The position numbers and the translations under genes were made by a program. Shown one piece after another: positions 6,732 through 12,018 of a DNA stretch of 12,018 bases. This stretch comes from JBNKHH01 sp050290245 (GTDB lineage Bacteria; Pseudomonadota; Alphaproteobacteria; Rhodobacterales; Rhodobacteraceae), in NCBI GenBank assembly GCA_050290245.1, contig JBNKHH010000053.1:1-12018 (forward strand), written 5' to 3'. The stretch's first letter is position 1. Each line of letters opens with the position of its first letter. The notes under the pieces are model-generated. The model was not told where the DNA came from and ran no database searches. It saw only the letters and a list, made by a program, of their open reading frames with translations.

Positions 6732-8057
6732 ATGTCCGTACCGCTCATGCACATCAGTTCAAGTGTTTCGCTGCCGTCCGAGGCCGATGTTGTCGTCATC
6801 GGCGGCGGGGTCGTCGGGGTTTTCACAGCATATTATCTTGTGCGGCGCGGGCTCAGGGTCGCGCTGGTCGAGAAAGGCCGCGTCGCTGCCGAACAATCCA
6901 GCCGCAATTGGGGCTGGTGCCGGCAACAGAACCGGGACGCGCGCGAATTGCCAATGGCCACCAAGAGCCTTGCGCTCTGGGATGCGCTGGCCAGCGAGAT
7001 CGGTGCCGATGTCCATTTTCGCCGCTGCGGGTTGCTCTATCTATCACAGGACGAAGCCGAGATCGCCGGCTGGGCAAAGTGGCGTGACTTCGCGCGAACG
7101 GTTGGTGTCACCAGCCATGTGCTGAGCGCCGAGGAAGCCACCGAGCGAGGCCGCGGCACGGGGCGCAAATGGAAAGGCGGCGTATTTTCCCCCACCGATG
7201 GAACCGCTGATCCGTCCGTCGCCGTGCCGCAGGTGGCTGCGGCGATCATGAAACAGGGCGGGTCCGTGCATCAGAACTGCGCGGCGCGCGGGCTGGAACT
7301 TTCGGCCGGGCGTGTGAGCGGGGTGGTAACGGAATCGGGCACGATCCGCACCAGGACGGTGGTGATGGCTGGTGGCGCCTGGGCCTCCTCCTTCTGCCAC
7401 CAACTGGGCGTTCGGTTCCCGCAGGCTTCGGTGCGCTCTTCGATCCTTGCGATCTCACCAGCGGATGAAGGCCTGCCCGAGGCGCTCCATACCGCAGACG
7501 TGTCGCTGACCAGGCGGCTGAACGGTGGCTACACGCTGGCGATCAGTGGCCGCGCCCGCGTTGATCCCACACCGCAGCAGATCCGCTTTGGCCGGGAATT
7601 CCTGCCGATGTTCGCTCGCCGCTGGCGCTCGCTTGCACCGGGCGGCACGCAGGGCTGGCAGCTGGGCCATGAAACGCTGAAAAAATGGGCGCTGGATGCG
7701 GTCACGCCGATGGAGCGCACCCGCATTCTCGATCCGAAACCCGATGGCCGCCAGATCCGCCTGACTTTCGAACGCGCCCGGGCCTTGCTGCCCGATCTGG
7801 CACGGTGCGAGATCACCGATTCCTGGGCGGGCTACATCGATAGCACGCCCGATGGCGTCCCGGCCATCGGTGAGCTGGAGGCCATGCCGGGCTTTATACT
7901 CGCCGCCGGATTCAGCGGGCACGGGTTTGGCATTGGCCCGGGCGCGGGCCACCTGATCGCCGACCTGATCACCGGCCAGGAACCGATCGTCGATCCTGCC
8001 CCCTACGCCCCTGAACGGCTGAATCGCTCGGCGTGGGGCAAGGTTGCGGATTTCTGA
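6732..8057 (+). CDS. FAD-dependent oxidoreductase (DAO family, DadA/glycine oxidase-like)
   Basis: The 441-residue protein belongs to the DAO fold, flavoenzymes that oxidise C-N bonds of amino acids or secondary amines to imines, which then hydrolyse. The dinucleotide-binding motif VVIGGGVVG is at residues 21-29, with the ribose-binding acidic residue E47 ending the second strand (ALVEKGR). The SSRNWGWCRQQ segment at about 56-66 is where related enzymes contact the flavin. WAGYIDSTPDGVPAIG (365-380) and AAGFSGHGFGIGPGAG (391-406) form the C-terminal FAD-binding part. No signal peptide is visible. A TTG at 6708 would add eight residues, but the ATG at 6732 has GGAGGA five bases upstream. The gene is divergent from the importer and followed by the AsnC-type gene. 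Candidate substrates include D-amino acids, sarcosine-like N-alkyl amino acids, opines and gamma-glutamyl amines; sequence alone does not decide. Confidence 0.9.
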   Translation: MSVPLMHISSSVSLPSEADVVVIGGGVVGVFTAYYLVRRGLRVALVEKGRVAAEQSSRNWGWCRQQNRDARELPMATKSLALWDALASEIGADVHFRRCGLLYLSQDEAEIAGWAKWRDFARTVGVTSHVLSAEEATERGRGTGRKWKGGVFSPTDGTADPSVAVPQVAAAIMKQGGSVHQNCAARGLELSAGRVSGVVTESGTIRTRTVVMAGGAWASSFCHQLGVRFPQASVRSSILAISPADEGLPEALHTADVSLTRRLNGGYTLAISGRARVDPTPQQIRFGREFLPMFARRWRSLAPGGTQGWQLGHETLKKWALDAVTPMERTRILDPKPDGRQIRLTFERARALLPDLARCEITDSWAGYIDSTPDGVPAIGELEAMPGFILAAGFSGHGFGIGPGAGHLIADLITGQEPIVDPAPYAPERLNRSAWGKVADF

Positions 8058-8158
8058 ACAGACATTGCGCGGGTCCGGATGGTCGGGCAACCATGTATTT
8101 GGTGACGGATGGTGCCTGCGGCGGTAATCATGATTGGAAAAACAACTGGGTGGCGGAC

Positions 8159-8638
8159 ATGAAGCTGGACAAGATCGACATCAGAATTCTGTCTGAGTTG
8201 CAGAAGAACGGTCGGATCACCAATGTCGAACTGGCGGATTTGGTGCACCTGTCGCCCAGTCCCTGCCTGATGCGCGTCAAGAAACTTCAGGCCGAAGGCT
8301 ATATCATCGGGTATTCGGCGCAGATCGATATTGCAAAACTGGGCCAGAGCCTGACCGTCTTCACCGAGATCACGCTGAGGAACCACCGGCAAATCGACTT
8401 TGCGCGGTTTCTCGCGGCGGTCAAAAAGATTGATGCGGTGATCGAATGCCACCTCGTGTCGGGAGGCTACGATTATCTGGTGAAATTCATGACTGCTGGG
8501 ATCAGCGAATATCAGTCAATCATGGAACGTCTGATCGAGATGGACATCGGGATCGACAAGTATTTCACCTATGTCATCCTGAAATCGCCGATTGTGAAAT
8601 CTCATTTCCCTCTTGCGTCAATCGTCAAAGACGATTGA
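8159..8638 (+). CDS. Lrp/AsnC family transcriptional regulator
   Basis: The 159-residue protein has the two-part Lrp layout. An N-terminal winged helix-turn-helix begins MKLDKIDIRILSELQKNGR, with the recognition region at about residues 20-42 (TNVELADLVHLSPSPCLMRVKKL). It is followed by a RAM/AsnC_trans_reg ligand-sensing and oligomerisation domain at about 65-140, with the conserved GGYDYLVKF at 102-110. Such proteins bind DNA as dimers or higher oligomers and respond to amino acids. The ATG at 8159 gives the usual family length; an in-frame ATG at 8093 would add 22 residues with no family similarity. The ribosome site before 8159 is weak. It lies 101 bases after the oxidoreductase gene and may share its transcript. 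It is the only regulator in the window, hence the best candidate to control the surrounding transporter and catabolic genes and itself. Confidence 0.92.
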   Translation: MKLDKIDIRILSELQKNGRITNVELADLVHLSPSPCLMRVKKLQAEGYIIGYSAQIDIAKLGQSLTVFTEITLRNHRQIDFARFLAAVKKIDAVIECHLVSGGYDYLVKFMTAGISEYQSIMERLIEMDIGIDKYFTYVILKSPIVKSHFPLASIVKDD

Positions 8639-8640
8639 GA

Positions 8641-8668
8641 CCGGAGGCCCTGTCGCCAAGGCCCCCGG
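8641..8668. terminator. Hairpin between convergent regulator and aminotransferase genes
   Basis: The arms at 8641-8649 and 8660-8668 form a nine-base stem around a ten-base loop. The single imperfect pair is a G-U wobble on the minus strand and an A/C mismatch on the plus strand. It fills the 37-base gap between two convergent stop codons, where a shared terminator is expected. Neither side has a strong T-run, so efficiency is uncertain. Confidence 0.5.
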
Positions 8669-8675
8669 GGAACGC

Positions 8676-10052
8676 TCAGCTCTTCAGCGCGCTGCGAACG
8701 TCCCTGTCGTCCAAAGTCTGATCCAGCGTGATCCGGGTCCGTTCAACGATTGCGTCGATCTCGGCCTCGGTGCAGCACAGCGGCGGCGCATAGCCCAGAA
8801 CGCCCTGATTGAAGGCACGGATGATCAGACCGTTCTGCCACGCGCGATCAAAGATACGGTGGCCCGCATCTGCCTCGGCCGGCAGGGGTGTCTTGCGCTC
8901 CTTGTCGGTGACCAGCTCAATGGCCGCCAGCATGCCGCGCCCGCGCACATCGCCCACCAGCGGGTGATCGGCCAGCGAGTGCAACCCTTCGAGCAGACGT
9001 GCGCCCGCGATGCGTCCATTCTCCAGCAGCCCATTCTCGTAAAGGTCAAGGCAAGCGAGGCCCACGGCGGCGCTGACCGGATGAGCGGAATAGGTCTGAC
9101 CATGTCCGACGGGCGCGGCGCCTGCCCCATCGGCGATGGTGTTATAGACATTGTCTGACATGAACACCGCCCCCATCGGCACATAGCCCGAGGTCATGCC
9201 CTTGGCGACGGTGATGAAGTCCGGCACAATGCCGTCCTCGTCGCAGGCAAAGAGCGGCCCGGTGCGGCCAAAGCCGGTGATGACCTCATCGGCGACAAAC
9301 AGGATGTCATGTTCTTTACAGACCGCATGCATTGCCTTCATCCAGCCGTCCGGCGGCACCAACACGCCGCCCGAACCCTGGATGGGCTCGGCATAGAAGG
9401 CGGCGACATGCTCGGCGCCCAGCTCCGCGATCTTAGCGCGCAGGGCGGCAACCGAGGCGGCGATGATCGCCTCGTCACCTGTGCCGGCCGGGTTGCGATA
9501 GGCATAATGCGACGGGATCTTGTGCTGCCAGTCAAACGGCAGGCCAAAGCCGGTGTGAAAGATCGGCAGCGCCGTCAGCCCGGCACCGGTTGTGGATGAC
9601 CCGTGGTAGCCGCTCTCGATCGAGATGAACTGATCCTTTTGCGGCGTGCCTTTGGCGTGCTGGTAATAGCGGATGAAGCGGATCGTGCTGTCGACCGCAT
9701 CCGATCCGCCAAGAGAAAAGTAGACGTGGTTCAAGTCGCCCGGCGCATGCTCGGCGAGCCGCGCCGCAAGACGGATGGCGGCTTCCGAGCCTAGGCCGAA
9801 ATAGCCGGTGGCATAGGGCAGCTCATGCAACTGTCTCGTCGCCGCGTCGATCAGGCTTTGCTGGCCGTAGCCTGCATTAACGCACCAGAGTCCCGCGAAG
9901 CCATCGAGCAGCTCGCGCCCCTCGGCGTCGGTGACAGTCGCGCCACTGGCGGATGTGAGGACCCGGACACCCGCCGCCTCGTGGCCGCGATAGGAGGCCA
10001 GTGGGTGTACAAGGTGAGCGCGATCGAGTTCGACAAGTGAATTGGCCAGCAT
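8676..10052 (-). CDS. Class III PLP-dependent aminotransferase (omega-amino acid / diaminobutyrate type)
   Basis: The 458-residue protein is a full-length class III aminotransferase, which moves an omega-amino group to pyruvate or 2-oxoglutarate and leaves an aldehyde or ketone. The PLP phosphate-binding GGSDAV is at about residues 115-120 and the ring-stacking YHG at 149-151. FVADEVITGFGRTG at about 252-265 holds the aspartate (D255) that pairs with the PLP ring nitrogen. The catalytic lysine is K284 in TVAKGMTSG. The opening FAGLWCVNAGYGQQ and GHGQTYSAHPVSAA are typical of the SpuC/DoeD-like branch used on putrescine, beta-alanine, taurine or diaminobutyrate. The ATG at 10052 has AGGAAGAGGAA upstream. 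It lies downstream of the minus-strand GNAT gene and converges on the regulator gene. With the semialdehyde dehydrogenase nearby it makes a transaminase-dehydrogenase pair. The exact substrate is not readable. Confidence 0.93.
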   Translation of the reverse strand: MLANSLVELDRAHLVHPLASYRGHEAAGVRVLTSASGATVTDAEGRELLDGFAGLWCVNAGYGQQSLIDAATRQLHELPYATGYFGLGSEAAIRLAARLAEHAPGDLNHVYFSLGGSDAVDSTIRFIRYYQHAKGTPQKDQFISIESGYHGSSTTGAGLTALPIFHTGFGLPFDWQHKIPSHYAYRNPAGTGDEAIIAASVAALRAKIAELGAEHVAAFYAEPIQGSGGVLVPPDGWMKAMHAVCKEHDILFVADEVITGFGRTGPLFACDEDGIVPDFITVAKGMTSGYVPMGAVFMSDNVYNTIADGAGAAPVGHGQTYSAHPVSAAVGLACLDLYENGLLENGRIAGARLLEGLHSLADHPLVGDVRGRGMLAAIELVTDKERKTPLPAEADAGHRIFDRAWQNGLIIRAFNQGVLGYAPPLCCTEAEIDAIVERTRITLDQTLDDRDVRSALKS

Positions 10053-10125
10053 CTCGGGTTTCCTCTTCCTGCGGCCAGGCCGGACGGCCCGCCATTTCGT
10101 TCTGGGTATATGTTGGTGGTAGGTC

Positions 10126-10141
10126 AGCAGCGAATGCTGCT
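10126..10141. promoter_or_regulatory. Inverted repeat AGCAGC-GAAT-GCTGCT upstream of the aminotransferase
   Basis: Six-base perfect arms surround a four-base centre, 74 bases upstream of the aminotransferase start codon. The only T/A-rich hexamer near it on the minus strand is TATACC, about 15 bases downstream, which could be a -10 element with the repeat over the -35 position. It may be an operator or a leader hairpin; evidence is structural only. Confidence 0.3.
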
Positions 10142-10209
10142 AATCATCCGGCGGCAGGCGCGGTTTTGCGCTGTCTTCACAGTCGTTTGCAAAATCTCTT
10201 GCTGTGTCC

Positions 10210-10226
10210 TTGCGCTGGGCGCGCAA
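10210..10226 (-). terminator. Small hairpin right after the GNAT stop codon
   Basis: Arms TTGCGC (10210-10215) and GCGCAA (10221-10226) pair perfectly around a five-base loop, immediately past the stop codon of the minus-strand GNAT gene. No T-run follows on that strand, so it may attenuate or stabilise transcripts rather than end them. GNAT and aminotransferase genes could therefore still be co-transcribed across the 174-base gap. Confidence 0.3.
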
Positions 10227-11102
10227 TCAGCTCAGCGCGTGCCCGGCAAGGCCATAGACCCAAGGGGCACCGGCTGTCCGATTGAGAAACCGGCGCCCCT
10301 TGGACATTGTTATGACCGTGTCAGAGATCGAGAGACCACATTGCAGGACGAAGTCTGCAAATGGTCCGGTTTCCTCTCGCGTGTCGATCCTCGCATGCTG
10401 TCCCTCAAGCCCTTTCAAGTGCCAGGCAGCAAGCTGAATCGCATCCTCGTCATTCTGCGCGACGATTGGGCCTATTACCTGGCCCCGTCCGAATTCGTGG
10501 CGCATGGCGTAGCCCACGATCTCGCCATTCCGCTCCAAGACGCAGGTCACCGAAAGCTCTGCCAAGAGCCCGAGCAGGCGCGAGCGGTCGGTGCCAAAGG
10601 CCAGTGCGTCAAAGGCGCATATCTCGTCGATCCGACCGGCCGGCAGATCGCTCAGCACGCCGTTCGAAGCACCAATCGTCGGAACCCCGGACACGGTGCC
10701 ACGGTGCAGGAACGCCGTCGCCTCCGTTTCGAAATTGAGGGAGACATAAAGCGGAAAGGCAGCCTTGGTCGCGTTCAGGCTCAGGTTGCGGCCTTCGCAC
10801 CGTTCCATCACCTGATCCATCAGCCACCGACCGGCGCCGTTTGCCTGAGCGCGGGGCGTCGTGATGACCAGTCCGACGGTGGCGAAATCATCGCCATGCG
10901 GAAACCACATCGCGCTGCCGAAAACCCGGCCGATCCCGTCTACTGCAACGATGCCCTCTCCGGCGCGCCGCAGGAATTCCCAGTCAGCGGGGCGATGCGG
11001 CCAGCCGACCCCAATCGACAACGCATGCAGCAGATCCACATCAACTTCGGAAATGTCCTGCGCCTCGAGATCAAAGGACTTCACGCGAACGGATTTAGCC
11101 AT
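10227..11102 (-). CDS. GNAT family N-acetyltransferase with additional C-terminal domain
   Basis: The 291-residue protein has an N-terminal GNAT domain of about 135 residues. It shows the acetyl-CoA pyrophosphate-binding pattern QANGAG at 86-91 (Q/RxxGxG) and the LNATKAAFPLYVSLNF segment at about 109-124. A second domain from about residue 150 to the end resembles the YitH-type Acetyltransf_18 extension, with CVLERNGEIVGYAMRHEFGRGQVIGPIVA near 187-215. The frame is open up to 11270, but the ATG at 11102 has GAAGG seven bases upstream and starts the conserved part, so I chose it. It is transcribed toward the aminotransferase gene and away from the aldehyde dehydrogenase gene. It may acetylate an amine intermediate, but the acceptor is unknown. 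The last 25 codons contain a long inverted repeat (10260-10303). Family assignment is firm, function open. Confidence 0.85.
   Translation of the reverse strand: MAKSVRVKSFDLEAQDISEVDVDLLHALSIGVGWPHRPADWEFLRRAGEGIVAVDGIGRVFGSAMWFPHGDDFATVGLVITTPRAQANGAGRWLMDQVMERCEGRNLSLNATKAAFPLYVSLNFETEATAFLHRGTVSGVPTIGASNGVLSDLPAGRIDEICAFDALAFGTDRSRLLGLLAELSVTCVLERNGEIVGYAMRHEFGRGQVIGPIVAQNDEDAIQLAAWHLKGLEGQHARIDTREETGPFADFVLQCGLSISDTVITMSKGRRFLNRTAGAPWVYGLAGHALS
10260..10303 (-). repeat. Nine-base inverted repeat inside the GNAT 3' end
   Basis: CCAAGGGGC (10260-10268) and GCCCCTTGG (10295-10303) are perfectly complementary. After one mismatch, CCGG (10270-10273) and CCGG (10290-10293) add four more pairs, leaving a loop of about 16 bases. 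The structure lies fully within the coding sequence, about 30 to 75 bases before the stop codon. It could act in mRNA folding or be a by-product of the coding sequence. Confidence 0.5.
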
Positions 11103-11468
11103 GAGAACACCTTCATCAACGGAGCAGGGCGGCGAAAACCTGCGGTCGCAAACCGAACGATCGCCGCGCCCAATGTGATCGCCTTGAGAAACATTGTGAA
11201 GCCTGAGCGCCAGCAGAACTTGCTGCATATGACCAAGTCTTCGGAATCTTCTGCCAATCTTCAGCGCCATTCCGCAGCGCCCCTTGCCACGTCATGACTA
11301 TCTTTCCGGTGATATACAGTCGCGAAATGCGGGTACGCCTTGATAGTCCAACTCGTCCGAACAAGCAGCAAGTCCTCAGGTGAAGTCATCCTTATGTGAG
11401 CAATCTCTGCTCAACCAAGGCCAATTGAGTTTGCCTCGCACGCGACCCGAACCAGAAAGGAAACACTT
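11103..11468. promoter_or_regulatory. Divergent intergenic region, GNAT / aldehyde dehydrogenase
   Basis: These 366 bases separate the minus-strand GNAT gene from the plus-strand dehydrogenase gene. Minus-strand frames run through part of it (to 11270 and 11364) but show no family motif. The half next to the dehydrogenase is less GC-rich and contains a perfect dyad at 11397-11413 overlapped by a second inverted repeat at 11410-11429. GATATACAG near 11311 is the most promoter-like A+T-rich spot, but I could not pair it with a good -35 element at normal spacing. Confidence 0.45.
11397..11429. promoter_or_regulatory. Candidate operator upstream of the aldehyde dehydrogenase gene
   Basis: TGAGCA-ATCTC-TGCTCA at 11397-11413 is a perfect dyad with six-base arms. 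Sharing its right arm, CTCAA (11410-11414) and TTGAG (11425-11429) form a second dyad with a ten-base spacer. The block ends about 40 bases before the start codon, a position suited to repression or to control of a promoter just upstream. An Lrp/AsnC protein, which often binds several phased sites, is a plausible ligand; this is inference. Confidence 0.4.
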
Positions 11469-12018
11469 ATGAACGCGATCACAACAATCGACGGCTTCAA
11501 CGATGCCGGATTGCTGCGTCAGCAAGGTCTGATCGGGGGCGTCTGGCAGGATGCCGCAAGCGGTAGGACCGTCGATGTCATCAACCCGGCCAGCCAATCG
11601 GTCTTCGGGACGGTTCCCGATATGGGCGGCGACGAGACACGCACCGCGATTGAAGCGGCAGAGGCGGCGTTCAAGGGCTGGAAAGCCCTTACCCATGCCG
11701 AGCGTGCCGCCCTGCTGGAACGCTGGCATGACCTGATGATCGACAATCTTGAAGATCTTGCCCTGCTTCTGACCCTGGAACAGGGCAAGCCGCTGGCAGA
11801 GTCGCGCGGCGAGATTCGCTATGGCGCGTCCTTCGTCAAATGGTTCGCCGAAGAAGCCCGCCGCATCGGGGGAACGACCATCCCGTCGCCGACCGCAGAC
11901 CGCCGGATCCTGGTGCTGAAGGAAGCCGTCGGCGTCTGTGCCATCATCACGCCGTGGAATTTTCCCAACGCGATGATCACCCGCAAGGCGGCCCCGGCCC
12001 TGGCTGCCGGCTGTACCG
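11469..12018 (+). CDS. Aldehyde dehydrogenase, succinate-semialdehyde dehydrogenase type (truncated by window end)
   Basis: The first 183 codons of an NAD(P)-dependent aldehyde dehydrogenase are visible and open to the window edge. The opening LLRQQGLIGGVWQDAASGRTVDVINPA, LTLEQGKPLAESRGEIRYGASFVKWFAEEARR at about 101-132, and GVCAIITPWNFPNAMITRKAAPALAAGCT at about 155-183 match the GabD/succinate-semialdehyde branch. N164 in the PWNFP motif is the oxyanion-stabilising asparagine and K173 lies where the cofactor-binding lysine is expected. The catalytic cysteine and glutamate lie beyond the window. The ATG at 11469 follows AGAAAGGAA about six bases upstream. A semialdehyde dehydrogenase next to an omega-aminotransferase suggests it oxidises that enzyme's product, whether succinate, malonate, aspartate or another semialdehyde; specificity is not fixed by what is visible. 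Confidence 0.9.
   Translation, partial: MNAITTIDGFNDAGLLRQQGLIGGVWQDAASGRTVDVINPASQSVFGTVPDMGGDETRTAIEAAEAAFKGWKALTHAERAALLERWHDLMIDNLEDLALLLTLEQGKPLAESRGEIRYGASFVKWFAEEARRIGGTTIPSPTADRRILVLKEAVGVCAIITPWNFPNAMITRKAAPALAAGCT

Noticed and set aside
8033..8158. Longer start for the Lrp/AsnC protein
   Set aside because: It would overlap the oxidoreductase gene and add residues absent from this family; the start at 8159 gives typical length.
11103..11270. Upstream extension of the minus-strand GNAT protein by 56 residues
   Set aside because: The added part is Arg-rich and unlike the family; GAAGG is placed correctly for the ATG at 11102.
10110..11297. 395-codon plus-strand open frame opposite the GNAT gene
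   Set aside because: No recognisable motif, and the opposite strand encodes a GNAT protein with acetyl-CoA-binding residues and a good ribosome site.
1..12018. Mobile elements, CRISPR array, toxin-antitoxin or phage defence system
   Set aside because: No transposase, integrase, direct-repeat array, toxin-antitoxin pair or nuclease/helicase gene is visible.

Overview
The window reads as an alphaproteobacterial chromosome segment, most likely Rhodobacterales (Roseobacter group). The reasons are its high GC, the Dpp-type transporter with both ATPases fused into one chain, the Tat-like signal on the binding protein, and the style of the catabolic genes. This assignment is inference; there is no rRNA or marker gene. 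I see no tRNA, rRNA, CRISPR array, insertion sequence or phage gene.

Layout. 1-117 holds no supportable gene. 118-693 (minus) is a RimJ/RimL-type GNAT acetyltransferase that looks unrelated to the rest. 694-994 is non-coding and carries a terminator-like hairpin near the end of the next operon. 995-6296 (minus) is a complete peptide/nickel-type (Dpp/Opp) ABC importer, transcribed in the order fused double ATPase, periplasmic binding protein, DppB-type permease, DppC-type permease. A 435-base divergent regulatory region (6297-6731), rich in palindromes, separates it from a plus-strand pair: a DAO-family FAD-dependent oxidoreductase (6732-8057) and an Lrp/AsnC regulator (8159-8638). Convergent to these, on the minus strand, are a class III PLP aminotransferase (8676-10052) and, upstream of it, a GNAT-family protein with an added C-terminal domain (10227-11102). 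Divergent from these is an NAD(P)-dependent succinate-semialdehyde-type aldehyde dehydrogenase (11469 to the window end, truncated).

How the genes may work together (inference). The importer brings in a small amine, amino acid derivative or short peptide. The FAD enzyme oxidises a C-N bond. The aminotransferase turns an omega-amino group into a semialdehyde, and the dehydrogenase oxidises that to a carboxylate that can enter central metabolism. The Lrp/AsnC protein is the obvious local regulator, and the GNAT protein may acetylate an intermediate. The AsnC + aminotransferase + semialdehyde dehydrogenase trio recalls the asnC-ssd-atf genes that accompany ectoine catabolism in marine Rhodobacterales. 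No ectoine hydrolase or deacetylase is visible here and the transporter is not a TRAP system, so the substrate stays open. Every enzyme belongs to a known family. What may be undescribed is the combination and its substrate, and the inverted repeats in the intergenic regions are the least explained signals.
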